A DNA stretch of 64,000 nucleotides from contig DASPRY010000092.1 in the NCBI GenBank assembly GCA_035624215.1, forward strand, positions 26,713-90,712, read 5' to 3'. This DNA is from JAFAGX01 sp035624215. Its GTDB lineage: Bacteria > Acidobacteriota > Terriglobia > Terriglobales > Acidobacteriaceae. Positions within the stretch are counted from its first letter, which is position 1, and each line of letters starts with the position of its first letter. Below are positions 8,266 through 16,403 of this stretch, one piece after another. A program made the translations under genes and the position numbers. Below the pieces are notes generated by a model. It was not told where the DNA came from, did not search any database, and saw only the letters and a program-made list of their open reading frames with translations.

Positions 8266-8544
8266 GTGAGAGACCAGCTCGAAGCACTCGTCATGCAAAT
8301 GTACAAGAGCAACATCCTGTATTCGGAGGCAGTGCGCGAGTTCAAAAAGCGATTCATCTTGACCGTATTACAGGAGAACAAAGGCAACCAATGCCGCGCT
8401 GCCCGCCAGTTGGGCATGCATCGCAACACCTTGAGCCGAACCGTCTCGGAGCTCAAGATCGATGTCCGGCAGTTACGCGCCGGGGTCAAGCGTCCTCCTC
8501 GCAGTGCGCGCCCTGCAGCTTACGAACGGAAAGCGATCCGCTAA
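8266..8544 (+). CDS. Fis-type helix-turn-helix DNA-binding protein
   Basis: A 92-residue basic protein. Residues 30-65 form the Fis/NtrC-type C-terminal helix-turn-helix (ILTVLQENKGNQCRAARQLG, then MHRNTLSRTVSELKI). It is likely a nucleoid-associated or transcription factor that binds as a dimer. The start is GTG at 8266 with a purine-rich AAAGAGAG upstream. The length and single domain match Fis-like proteins of acidobacteria and deltaproteobacteria rather than full NtrC activators. The target genes are unknown. It may be co-transcribed with cvpA, 79 nt upstream. Confidence 0.85.
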   Translation: MRDQLEALVMQMYKSNILYSEAVREFKKRFILTVLQENKGNQCRAARQLGMHRNTLSRTVSELKIDVRQLRAGVKRPPRSARPAAYERKAIR

Positions 8545-8574
8545 GCCTGCAGTTGTGAGTTTTCCGCAAGAACA

Positions 8575-8600
8575 AAGGGCAGCGTGGAAACGCTGCCCTT
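8575..8600 (-). terminator. Rho-independent terminator (for the minus-strand TPR gene)
   Basis: AAGGGCAGCGT and ACGCTGCCCTT form a perfect 11-bp stem with a 4-nt loop. On the minus strand it is followed by TTTGTTCTT, so it ends the transcript of the gene stopping at 8623. It lies between convergent genes and may also stop plus-strand transcription. Confidence 0.8.
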
Positions 8601-8622
8601 ATCTGCCGCTAACGGCGACATA

Positions 8623-9969
8623 TCACTGAGATTGAGATGCCGCAGGACGATGGTGAACCGGTTTTTTCGCCGGCGGTTTTGCGGTAAGTAATGCGCCTTT
8701 CTCCATGTTCATTATGAACGGGCTCGGGGTATAAGAAACCGGCGTGCCTTCGAATTGCAGATTGGAGCCAACTTTGGGCATGAGCCGATCGGGGATGGTT
8801 CCAGACATGGTGAGGACGATGTCAGCCCGCTTGGCATCGATGTCGTCCTGACTCTCGGCGATTTGCACCTCGGTGGGAGTAGCCGCTATCACCAGGCCTT
8901 CCATTTGGAGTGGAATGCCTTTGATGACGCTCCAGACTTTGTCCTGATCCTCCGGTTTCCCGGCAGAGAGGACCAATTCCCAGTCGGCGAAGCTCATCTG
9001 CTTCACGTCATTTGGAGTCTTGTTTTTGACCAGGTCGGCAGCCTGCTCGGCGGGCGTGGGCGGCACATACTTGCTGACGTCAAATCCGGTGGGAGGAAGT
9101 GGGTTGGTCTTGGCAGTGACCAACAAGTCAGTCCAGCCTTGATCGGAGCCATGATACTTGACGTATTGGCTCTTGCCATAATTCTCGATCTGCGCCTGGC
9201 CGGGAGACCCGGCCGCGAGGTTGGCCGCCCGGGCGATAAAGAATAAGCCTTCGACCTGATTTGGCGGCGTTCCGGTGAGATCCGCCAAGGCGAGGGGATA
9301 TACGTTCCGCAACTCGTTTGGATCGCCCTGCACGGCGGCTCGCAGATCAGTTTGCGCAGTCGGGTAGTCCTTATTCTGGAGCGCCGCGATTCCCGCAGCT
9401 CCGTTGAAGATAACGCCCATTTGCGTCTTCAGCTTGTCGAAATCGGCATCGGCCATACCCTCCGGTTTGGGAGCGGTTTTCAAAGCATCCAAACCCTTGT
9501 TCGCATATTGGGCCGCATCCGCGAGATTCTGCTGAGGGTTCTGGCCGGCCTCAGCTTGCGCACGCTTGACATAAGCCAACAACGCCAATGCCCGCAGGTT
9601 ATTGGGGTTTGCTTGCAACAGCCTCTGGGCAGCTTCGAGCATCTTGGCCTGATTGCCGGTTTGCTGGTAAGCGCCCATCAGTATTTCCAAGGCATCTTCC
9701 TTCATTACGCTGTTGGGATACTGCGTAAGAAAGGCTTCCAGACCGCTGATCTTGGCAGCGGGGTCTTTCTGCTGCAAAGCGCCGACGTAGGCGTTGTACT
9801 CGGCGGGGTCCTTGATCTCCTTCTTCTGCTGCGGTTGGCCTTGAGCAGCAGGTTGTGCAGCCTGGGCAGGCTGCGTGGGGGCGGCGGGCTGGGTCTGCGG
9901 TTGTGCGGCCTGCTGGGCCAGAGTTGCTGCAGCAAACGCGAGCACAATCGCCACTCGACTGGTCTTCAT
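8623..9969 (-). CDS. Secreted TPR-like repeat protein
   Basis: A 448-residue exported protein: a signal peptide (residues 1-18, ending near TLAQQ), a Q/A/P-rich linker to about residue 50, then helical TPR-like repeats to about 290 (segments such as LEILMGAYQQTGNQAKMLEAAQRLL) and a mixed C-terminal domain. A longer frame reaches 10011, but the ATG at 9969 is preferred because it begins the signal peptide and follows AAGGAG. It is probably a periplasmic scaffold protein; no enzyme motif is visible. The gene ends at a strong terminator and stands alone. Confidence 0.75.
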   Translation of the reverse strand: MKTSRVAIVLAFAAATLAQQAAQPQTQPAAPTQPAQAAQPAAQGQPQQKKEIKDPAEYNAYVGALQQKDPAAKISGLEAFLTQYPNSVMKEDALEILMGAYQQTGNQAKMLEAAQRLLQANPNNLRALALLAYVKRAQAEAGQNPQQNLADAAQYANKGLDALKTAPKPEGMADADFDKLKTQMGVIFNGAAGIAALQNKDYPTAQTDLRAAVQGDPNELRNVYPLALADLTGTPPNQVEGLFFIARAANLAAGSPGQAQIENYGKSQYVKYHGSDQGWTDLLVTAKTNPLPPTGFDVSKYVPPTPAEQAADLVKNKTPNDVKQMSFADWELVLSAGKPEDQDKVWSVIKGIPLQMEGLVIAATPTEVQIAESQDDIDAKRADIVLTMSGTIPDRLMPKVGSNLQFEGTPVSYTPSPFIMNMEKGALLTAKPPAKKPVHHRPAASQSQ

Positions 9970-10051
9970 TTCGAAAGGCTCCTTGGATTTTCGGGAAATT
10001 GGCAATGCCAACTCTGCCCGGGAAATTCATCATTGTACCCGGGGTACTCAG

Positions 10052-10074
10052 GCATGAGCCTCGACGGCTCATGC
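10052..10074. repeat. Intergenic hairpin (GAGCC-TCGAC-GGCTC type)
   Basis: GCATGAGCC and GGCTCATGC form a perfect 9-bp stem around TCGAC. It lies in the 359-nt stretch between the divergent TPR and SDR genes, which otherwise shows no gene. The core resembles the terminator hairpin at 42031-42053, so the two may belong to one palindromic element family. Confidence 0.45.
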
Positions 10075-10328
10075 AACAAACCGGAAAACCTCGCGGGCCT
10101 GGGTAACATCCGCAAGATAAAAGGTCATAGTTCCGGTGAGCGGATTATAAGTATGTACCTCAATGAAGGCAAGTCGGCAATGGTACGGTCGGGGTGCAGC
10201 TTGGTGAAGGAAGCGAGCTCAAGGCACCCTTGTGGTGGGATGGCGATCAAACTGAACCAGGGCCAATCGCGGCGCCCCATGCTGTAAGATGCCGGAGATT
10301 GTCATCCCAGTGGTTCAAGAGGAAGGCC

Positions 10329-11057
10329 ATGGCAGAAGCAGGCAATCGGTCACTAGCGGACAAAGTGGCGGTGATAACCGGCGCTGGACGTGGTATCGGA
10401 GCAGCCATTGCGAAGCGCCTGGCGAGTCTTGGAGCTGCGGTTGTTTTATTTGGCCGAACCCGTGAGCCACTGGAATCGACGGCGAAGGAAATATTCCGTG
10501 ATGGAGGAAAAGCAGAAGTAGCACCGGGCGACGTTACCGATCTCCACTCGGTCGAGAAACTGGCTGAGCGAGTGCGTGCAACCTATGGGCGTATCGATGT
10601 TCTGGTGAACAATGCGGGCATTGGCGGCTTCGGCGGACCGCTGCACCAGTTGCCTCCGGATTCCTGGGACCAGGTGCTGAACACAAATCTGCGCGGGGTG
10701 TATTACTGCATCCGTGCATTTGCTCCGGCCATGATTGTGGCGCGGAGTGGGCACATCATCAACATCTCTTCCCTAGCGGGGAAAAATGCATTACCGAATG
10801 GCGCTGCGTATGCCGCTTCGAAGTGGGGGCTAAACGGGTTGAGTTATTCGGTTGCTGAGGAACTCCGCGCCTACAACATTCGGGTTGCGGTCATCTGCCC
10901 TGGATCGGTAGACACTGAGTTGAGTCCACATGCGGGGAAAGACCCGCGCAAGATGCTGAAGGCTGAAGACGTCGCGCACGTGGTAGAGATGCTGGTCAGA
11001 CAGGCTCCGGAATCGTTCGCCAGTGAAGTGCTGCTGCGGCCGACGTTGAAGCCCTAA
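10329..11057 (+). CDS. Short-chain dehydrogenase/reductase
   Basis: A 242-residue classical SDR, an NAD(P)H-dependent oxidoreductase. The nucleotide-binding motif TGAGRGIG is near residue 18, NNAG near 94, and the catalytic Ser-Tyr-Lys appears in NISSLAGK and AAYAASKWGL. It resembles 3-oxoacyl-ACP reductase-like SDRs, but the substrate cannot be deduced. The ATG at 10329 is chosen because GAGGAAGG precedes it and the Rossmann fold begins shortly after; an in-frame upstream extension to 10194 lacks family similarity. Confidence 0.88.
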   Translation: MAEAGNRSLADKVAVITGAGRGIGAAIAKRLASLGAAVVLFGRTREPLESTAKEIFRDGGKAEVAPGDVTDLHSVEKLAERVRATYGRIDVLVNNAGIGGFGGPLHQLPPDSWDQVLNTNLRGVYYCIRAFAPAMIVARSGHIINISSLAGKNALPNGAAYAASKWGLNGLSYSVAEELRAYNIRVAVICPGSVDTELSPHAGKDPRKMLKAEDVAHVVEMLVRQAPESFASEVLLRPTLKP

Positions 11058-11112
11058 CCGGTTGCTAAAATGATTACTCGCTTCTCCCGAAATTGCGCGG
11101 ATCGTTCAGAGG

Positions 11113-11535
11113 CTATTTCTTGAATAGATTTTCGAAGGCTTGGCGCGCATCTACGGGCCGCGCCGCGCTGGGGGTCGAAGTCTCCTTCTCTACCCGCACG
11201 CGCATGGAGTAGAAGGTGCACTGATTGCGCTCGTCCTTGCGGGCAATCCTTTCGGGAATGGGTTGGGTACATTCGAAACGGCTGGAAGTGTCGAAATAGG
11301 TGCACTGCCGACAGGAGTGCAATTCAAAACCACATTTCGGACAGCGTCCAGTGGGGTCGGTTGCGGGCGGGAGCAAAGTGCCACACTGAGCACAACGGGA
11401 GACCGTGTGGGTGCCGGGCATGTGTACCGGACGCGGGCCGAACGTGTCCTTCTTCGCCGGCTTCTCAGCCGAAGGCTTGGCCCGTTCCTCGCCGCTGTCC
11501 TGATACCCGCGCTGGCGATACTTCCGGTCGGACAC
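11113..11535 (-). CDS. Zinc-ribbon protein (140 aa)
   Basis: A 140-residue cytoplasmic protein with a charged linker and then eight cysteines in CAQCG, CPKCG, CRQC and single C positions, which suggests two zinc-binding knuckles. The segment SRFECTQPIPERIARKDERNQC is characteristic of a small conserved family of unknown role found in acidobacteria. The start is a GTG at 11535 (or the adjacent 11538) with AGGAG upstream; longer ATG starts run into non-homologous sequence. It may bind nucleic acid or protein. The gene converges on the SDR gene. Confidence 0.7.
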   Translation of the reverse strand: MSDRKYRQRGYQDSGEERAKPSAEKPAKKDTFGPRPVHMPGTHTVSRCAQCGTLLPPATDPTGRCPKCGFELHSCRQCTYFDTSSRFECTQPIPERIARKDERNQCTFYSMRVRVEKETSTPSAARPVDARQAFENLFKK

Positions 11536-11682
11536 CACAATCTCCTGTTTACGAGGGCACATTGTCTCGCTTGCCAGGCATTCCTGCAAGCACGAAAGCT
11601 GAAGTTGGCTGGGAGATGTGAATTGTCTTTTGGGGATAGTGGGTGCTACCATCCGATAAGCTCGAAGAAAGGAAGGCCTGTT

Positions 11683-11994
11683 ATGTCGGATCGAGACAGC
11701 AACAGTTTTGTTTGGTTTCTAGCGGGATTGGGGCTGGGTGCGATTGCGGGAATTCTGTACGCGCCGCGTGCCGGCAGCGAAACCCGCGAAGCGTTGCGTT
11801 CCAAGGCCGAAGAAGGCCGGGAGTTTGTGCGTGACCGCGCGCGCCAAGCGCGCGAACAAGCCAGCGGCTGGGCTGATCGTGGCCGTGACATTTTGCATCA
11901 GCAGAAGGAACAGTTCCGCTCTGCCTATGAGGCGGGCAAGCAGGCATACCAGGAAGTAACCAGGCCGGAAGGCGCTGGTTCGCAGAACCAATAA
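11683..11994 (+). CDS. YtxH domain protein
   Basis: A 103-residue protein with an N-terminal glycine-rich membrane helix (FVWFLAGLGLGAIAGILYAP) followed by the ETREALRSKAEEG segment and an amphipathic charged helix, the organisation of YtxH (gas-vesicle-protein-like, general-stress) proteins. The start ATG at 11683 has AAAGGAAGG upstream. It precedes a second membrane-anchored helical protein by 38 nt, so both are probably expressed together, perhaps in envelope stress. Function is inferred from the family only. Confidence 0.8.
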   Translation: MSDRDSNSFVWFLAGLGLGAIAGILYAPRAGSETREALRSKAEEGREFVRDRARQAREQASGWADRGRDILHQQKEQFRSAYEAGKQAYQEVTRPEGAGSQNQ

Positions 11995-12032
11995 TATTCT
12001 CCGTTTTGCCCAGGCTGCAGGCGGAGGGCGAT

Positions 12033-12536
12033 ATGGATAATTTGACGATTTTCATCGCCGTAACGGCGGCTGCTGTCGTGATTCAAGCCGGGATTCTGGT
12101 GGCCATGTACCTGGCGGTGCGACAGAGCACTGCGCGATTGGAAGCGTTGGCCAGCGAAGTACGCAGCAAGGTTCTGCCCACGGCAGAATTGGCGCAATCT
12201 ATGCTCGCCGACCTACGGCCGAAGGTGGAAACTCTGGTAGCCAACGCCAGCGAATCCAGCACCATGGTACGCAAACAATTGGAGCGCCTGGATGCCACGG
12301 TAACGGATGTGGTTGACCGCGCCCGCTTGCAGATCATCCGCGCCGACGAGTTGCTGGGCCGCACGCTGGACCGGGTAGAGCAGACGAGCGATCTGATGCA
12401 CAAAACCGTGGTCTCGCCCGTGCGGCAAGTTTCAGGCGTGTTGCAAGGCGTGATGGCAGGCATGGAATTCTTCTTCAGCGGTAGGCGCCGTGAGAGAAGC
12501 GCTTCGCCAGTAGCCCAGGACGAGATGTTCATTTAG
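12033..12536 (+). CDS. Membrane-anchored helical protein (DUF948-like)
   Basis: A 167-residue protein with one N-terminal membrane helix (residues 3-27, LTIFIAVTAAAVVIQAGILV) followed by a long alpha-helical region, like DUF948 proteins that often pair with YtxH proteins. The start ATG at 12033 has GGAGGG upstream. The pairing with the YtxH gene supports a shared role at the cell membrane. No catalytic motifs are seen. Confidence 0.7.
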   Translation: MDNLTIFIAVTAAAVVIQAGILVAMYLAVRQSTARLEALASEVRSKVLPTAELAQSMLADLRPKVETLVANASESSTMVRKQLERLDATVTDVVDRARLQIIRADELLGRTLDRVEQTSDLMHKTVVSPVRQVSGVLQGVMAGMEFFFSGRRRERSASPVAQDEMFI

Positions 12537-12602
12537 ACCCACCTGGCCGATCCTAAGGAACTCATTTCCGCAATCCAGCCGTCGGTGCAGTCGCTTCGAG
12601 AA

Positions 12603-13316
12603 CTATTGCACGCGCAGGATCATTTGGGTGCCGCTGTCCAGCTTTACGTTGTGTTTCTCGGAAGTAAGAACAGAATCCGCGCTGGGGCCTGCGCTCAGCG
12701 ATAATCCTGATATGTCCTGCACGCCTTGAGCGTTGAGAGAGATCTCGCTGGAAGGGTTTGGCGTTGGCGTGGAGCCCGGACTTCCCATGGTGCCGGGATT
12801 GGGAAGACTGGCGGGCTGGCCCATCGTACCTGGTTGCATCCCGCCCCGGTTCGTGCCCATCGGAGCACTGCCGCCCATTGGCGTAGACATATTATCCGGA
12901 CCAGGCGGAACATTATTCAGCGGCTTCGCTAACGCCTGGATAGTGGCCTTCAGGGGTATTTCTGAACCGTTCCCTAATTGGAGTTTGTCAAAAGCAATCT
13001 CGAGGCGCGAGGGAGCGTCTTTCTCGTGAGGATTCGCAGCAACTACGTGTCCGACGATTTTAGCGCCACGAGGAGCAATCACTTCGGTTCCTGACTTGAG
13101 CTCATCCATGGTTTTGGCGTGCACGGGATCACCCGGCTTTAATTTCTTCGCGTCGAGAGTCTTGTCCAGCTCGGCGCGAAATTGGGTGCCAGCCGCGAAA
13201 GCTGCATTGCTCGGAGTAGGCTGGTTGACTGTGTTCTGCTGCTGGCTTGAGTTCTGCGCAGGCGACGTTGCGGAAATGAGAGCGAGTGTAAGGACAAGAC
13301 AAAAAGCTTTCGTCAT
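12603..13316 (-). CDS. Secreted protein of unknown function
   Basis: A 237-residue exported protein: signal peptide (residues 1-20, ending SATSPAQ), then a beta-rich domain at residues 42-130 (FRAELDKTLDAKKLKPGDPV, SGTEVIAPRGAKIVGHVVAA) and a P/G/M-rich low-complexity linker. The middle resembles the beta-barrel-like domain of TrbI/conjugation-type proteins seen in many acidobacterial secreted proteins, but this is only a resemblance. A purine-rich AGGAGG precedes the ATG at 13316. Confidence 0.7.
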   Translation of the reverse strand: MTKAFCLVLTLALISATSPAQNSSQQQNTVNQPTPSNAAFAAGTQFRAELDKTLDAKKLKPGDPVHAKTMDELKSGTEVIAPRGAKIVGHVVAANPHEKDAPSRLEIAFDKLQLGNGSEIPLKATIQALAKPLNNVPPGPDNMSTPMGGSAPMGTNRGGMQPGTMGQPASLPNPGTMGSPGSTPTPNPSSEISLNAQGVQDISGLSLSAGPSADSVLTSEKHNVKLDSGTQMILRVQ

Positions 13317-13404
13317 GGTTGACCTCCTTCCTGCTTATAGCTGAGGGCGGCAGTGGACAAAAGGTTTTCTGCGACGTGTTTTTTTTTGCGACCAGCCGAA
13401 GATT

Positions 13405-14517
13405 TCAGGCAATCCAACCACCGCCGACCACAATATCCCTGTCATAGAAGACGGCGGCCTGTCCTGGGGTTACGGCACGCTGCGGCTCATCGAAGGTTAC
13501 AAGAACCTCATTAACATCTGTCTTCTCGACGGAGGCGCCTGCTCCCACGTGCTTATGCCGAATCTTCACAGTCACTTGAATGGGCTCGGTAAGACGATCC
13601 ACGGCGATCAAATTCACGTCGCGCACGCGGACGGTACGGGTGTAGAGTCCCTCCTGCTTTCCGACCACAACCTGGCGAGCCTCGCCTTTGATCCGAATTA
13701 CGTAGAGCGGCGTGCCTGTGGCTACTCCCAATCCCTTTCGCTGGCCTACGGTGAAGTTGTGAATGCCGCTGTGCTCGCCAATGACTTCTCCATCCGTGGT
13801 GACTAACTCACCAGCCGTATCGGGCAAACTCTCACCTTGCTCCGCCAAGTAGGCGTCGAGGAAGTTCTTGTAATCGCCGCCGGGAACGAAGCAGATTTCC
13901 TGCGAGTCTGGCTTCTCGGAGATGGCCAAGCCGTACTGGTGGGCAAGCTTGCGAACTTCGGCCTTGGTCATTTCACCCAATGGAAACATGGTACGGCTGA
14001 GCTGCTCCTGGGTGAGGCCAAACAGGAAATATGTTTGATCCTTGGTGAGATCTGCCGCTCGCTTCAGCAGCCAGCGGCCGCGCAGTTCGTCGAACTCAAC
14101 ACGCGCGTAGTGACCTGTGGCGACCGCGTCAGCGCCAATCTGGCGGGCAACGGTCAGCAACTGGTCAAACTTGAGATGATTGTTGCAAAGACTGCAAGGG
14201 ATCGGGGTGCGGCCCGAGAGATATTCCTGCACGAACGGTCGCACCACGTCGCGCTCGAAGCGCTGCTCGTGATTGACGACGTAATAGGGGATGCCAAGGG
14301 TTTCTGCCACGCGGCGCGCATCATAAACATCATCGAGAGAGCAGCAGCGACCGTGCACAGCCTCGGGCATGCCGGGATGTCCGGCAAGACGGCGTTGGTT
14401 CCAGAGCTGCATGGTTAGCCCGATGAGTTCGTGCCCTTCGGCGCGCAGCATGGCCGCAACGGTAGAGGAATCGACTCCACCGGACATGGCAACGGCGATG
14501 GTGCGGCGGCTAGGCAT
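13405..14517 (-). CDS. mnmA: tRNA-specific 2-thiouridylase MnmA
   Basis: MnmA adds sulfur to U34 of tRNA-Lys, -Glu and -Gln with sulfur passed from a cysteine desulfurase. The 370-residue protein has the PP-loop AMSGGVDSST at residues 9-18 and the two catalytic cysteines in IPCSLCNN and SQEICFV, and ends in the usual beta-barrel. A cysteine desulfurase lies about 650 nt upstream on the same strand, which is a sensible sulfur donor. Its 5' end overlaps the 156-aa gene by 8 nt. Confidence 0.96.
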   Translation of the reverse strand: MPSRRTIAVAMSGGVDSSTVAAMLRAEGHELIGLTMQLWNQRRLAGHPGMPEAVHGRCCSLDDVYDARRVAETLGIPYYVVNHEQRFERDVVRPFVQEYLSGRTPIPCSLCNNHLKFDQLLTVARQIGADAVATGHYARVEFDELRGRWLLKRAADLTKDQTYFLFGLTQEQLSRTMFPLGEMTKAEVRKLAHQYGLAISEKPDSQEICFVPGGDYKNFLDAYLAEQGESLPDTAGELVTTDGEVIGEHSGIHNFTVGQRKGLGVATGTPLYVIRIKGEARQVVVGKQEGLYTRTVRVRDVNLIAVDRLTEPIQVTVKIRHKHVGAGASVEKTDVNEVLVTFDEPQRAVTPGQAAVFYDRDIVVGGGWIA

Positions 14518-14980
14518 GGTCCGGAACGTCAGAAGGGCCCACTCGGATTCCGGCGGGGCCAGCGGTCAGTACTTGGTGGTTAGGCATGTAAAGCAACCAG
14601 TAATGGTCACGATCGTCAGTACCGTCCAGATAATCGGCTGGCGAAACCACCAACCGGAAATCGTCGAACACGAATGTGGTCTTCTCATGCTCCTGTTCGA
14701 ATAAAACCTCGCTCAACGGAACGCCTTGCAAACGGCGAACCGAAGCTGCAATTACTCGACGATCGGAGTCCGAGTCCGCCAACTTGCGGTTCCCACGAAG
14801 CAGCGACCATTGTGATAAGTAGATCCAAAGGTGCCACTCCCCATGCACATGCCCGTTGACCTTAACCCTCGGTCCGAATTCAAAGGTCAGAAAGCTGCCG
14901 TATCCGAGTTTCGCCCTCCATGGTCGGACATGAAGAAGCGGGGAAAAATATTGACGAATATCGATCGCTGTAGCCTTCAT
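14510..14980 (-). CDS. Hypothetical protein, possible immunity protein
   Basis: A 156-residue cytoplasmic protein containing the patterns GEWHLWIYLSQW and TTFVFDDFRL, and ending PAGIRVG. I have seen this pattern as an uncharacterised family, often small and single-domain. It lies 6 nt downstream of a small frame (14987-15157) that looks like the tail of a polymorphic toxin, the usual order of toxin then immunity gene. It overlaps mnmA by 8 nt, so it is probably cotranscribed with it. No Shine-Dalgarno sequence is evident before the ATG at 14980. The immunity role is inference. Confidence 0.5.
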   Translation of the reverse strand: MKATAIDIRQYFSPLLHVRPWRAKLGYGSFLTFEFGPRVKVNGHVHGEWHLWIYLSQWSLLRGNRKLADSDSDRRVIAASVRRLQGVPLSEVLFEQEHEKTTFVFDDFRLVVSPADYLDGTDDRDHYWLLYMPNHQVLTAGPAGIRVGPSDVPDHA

Positions 14981-14986
14981 GTTGCT

Positions 14987-15157
14987 TTAGCCAAACATGC
15001 CCACGCCTAACTCAACTATTGTATCGAAGGCGAAGTGCATTCCCGTAATTTCGCGGTGCAATCGATCGCGCTCGTCGTCTGTGAGTTGTCGCGAAAGCCG
15101 CCGCTCGATCTCGCGTACTGCATCGCGGAACTGGCGATTCTGATCTCTATTGATCAA
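14987..15157 (-). CDS. Small frame resembling a polymorphic-toxin C-terminal tail
   Basis: From a TTG at 15157 to TAA at 14987-14989 the frame encodes 56 residues rich in Arg, Asp and Glu, with LTDDERDRLHREITG and then TIVELGVGMFG. This RLHxEITG...IVELG pattern resembles the last helices of toxin domains at the ends of Rhs-type or other polymorphic toxins. The frame is in phase with the cysteine desulfurase upstream and is separated from it only by that gene's stop codon. No ribosome site is obvious. It could be a remnant or a real small gene. The next gene is a candidate immunity protein. Confidence 0.4.
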   Translation of the reverse strand: MINRDQNRQFRDAVREIERRLSRQLTDDERDRLHREITGMHFAFDTIVELGVGMFG

Positions 15158-15166
15158 GTCGCAAGT

Positions 15167-16330
15167 TTACTTCGAGGCTGGGGTGTTATACACAGGGCTG
15201 AGCTCGCGCAGGCGGGCGACAGTCGGCGAAAGCAGGCTGAGGGCGAAGTCAACCTCCTCACGCGTGTTCTGTTTCACGAGGCTGAGGCGGACGCTGGCGC
15301 GGGCGCGGTCAGCGGTCAGGCCCATCGCGATCAAAACGTGAGAAGGCTCAATCGCTCCGGAAGAGCATGCAGCGCCAGTGGAAACGGCCAATCCCTTGAG
15401 ATCAAGCGCAATGACCAGTGCCTCGCCTTCAATGCCATCGAAATAAATGTTCGTCGTATTTGGAACGCGCGGGGCACCTTGGCCGTTGACCCCTGTGGAT
15501 TCAATCTTGGCGAGTATTTGCTGTTCGATACGATCACGCAGCTCGGACATTTGCGAGAGTTCCCGCCGATCCAGAGCAGCTTTCGCAAGCTCTGCGGCCT
15601 TGCCCAACCCCACAATCCCGGGAACATTTTCCGTTCCGGCACGCCGCGAGCGCTCGTGGCTTCCGCCATAGAATATGGGGTGAAGGGCTGTTCCCTTGCG
15701 CAGATAGAGCGCGCCTACTCCCTGGGAGGCGTGCATTTTGTGCCCCGAGATAGAAAGCAGGTCGCAGGCAATGCGCTTTACGTCAACGGCGACCTTCCCG
15801 GCCGCTTGGACTGCATCCGTGTGAAAGTAAACATCCGCGTCGGCGGCGATGTCGCCGATTTCCTCGACGGGCTGCAGGACCCCGGTTTCGTTGTTTGCCA
15901 TCATGATAGTGATGAGCTTGGTGTTGGGACGCAATGCGCGGCGAACGTCACCGGGATCAACCAAGCCGCACCGATCTACAGGCACATACGTCACTTCGAA
16001 GCCGGCTGATTGCAAGTGCTTGCATGACTTCAGAACCGCGTGATGTTCGATGGTTGAGGAGATTACGTGATCGCCTTCGCGAACCAAGCCGAAGATGGCA
16101 AGATTGTCGGCTTCAGTGCCGCCGCTGGTAAAGACGAGCTCCGACGCTTTGCATCCCAGCAGCGTCGCTACCGATTCGCGTGCACGCTCGACTGCGGCTC
16201 GGGTCTCCTGCCCATGATGATGGATGGAAGAGGCGTTACCGAAATGCTCCGAGAAATACGGCTGCATCGCCTCAAGGACTTCGGGCAGCACAGGGGTGGT
16301 CGCGTTGTTATCGAAATAAACCCGGCGCAC
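15167..16330 (-). CDS. Cysteine desulfurase (NifS/IscS type)
   Basis: A PLP enzyme that takes sulfur from cysteine for Fe-S clusters and thio-tRNA. The 387-residue form opens VRRVYFDNNATTPVLPEV, the normal N-terminus of the family, has the PLP-lysine context SISGHKMHASQG and the sulfur-carrying cysteine in AACSSG. I choose GTG at 16330 over an upstream TTG at 16363 because of that N-terminus and because a -10 element TACAAT lies 6 nt before it, consistent with a leaderless message. mnmA downstream is a likely sulfur acceptor. Confidence 0.93.
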   Translation of the reverse strand: MRRVYFDNNATTPVLPEVLEAMQPYFSEHFGNASSIHHHGQETRAAVERARESVATLLGCKASELVFTSGGTEADNLAIFGLVREGDHVISSTIEHHAVLKSCKHLQSAGFEVTYVPVDRCGLVDPGDVRRALRPNTKLITIMMANNETGVLQPVEEIGDIAADADVYFHTDAVQAAGKVAVDVKRIACDLLSISGHKMHASQGVGALYLRKGTALHPIFYGGSHERSRRAGTENVPGIVGLGKAAELAKAALDRRELSQMSELRDRIEQQILAKIESTGVNGQGAPRVPNTTNIYFDGIEGEALVIALDLKGLAVSTGAACSSGAIEPSHVLIAMGLTADRARASVRLSLVKQNTREEVDFALSLLSPTVARLRELSPVYNTPASK

Positions 16331-16336
16331 GCTTCT

Positions 16337-16342
16337 ATTGTA
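16337..16342 (-). promoter_or_regulatory. -10 element, possibly leaderless, for the cysteine desulfurase
   Basis: On the minus strand TACAAT is followed by 6 nt and then the GTG at 16330, with no Shine-Dalgarno sequence. Transcription would start at or within a base or two of the start codon. Confidence 0.5.
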
Positions 16343-16403
16343 CGCAAAAACCTGCGCTGCCAAGCTGGAGCTGAGGAGCTGCTTTGCGGCTACGGCGAAG
16401 GTG

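Noticed and set aside
9352..10287. 311-codon plus-strand frame
   Set aside because: Mostly antisense to the secreted TPR gene; its leucine/glycine-rich stretch mirrors the Q/A/P-rich linker of that gene.
11140..11682. Upstream extension of the YtxH protein
   Set aside because: It runs antisense through the zinc-ribbon gene; a good ribosome site and the family N-terminus place the start at 11683.
15035..16009. 324-codon plus-strand frame
   Set aside because: Antisense to the cysteine desulfurase and the toxin-tail frame; no recognisable protein features.
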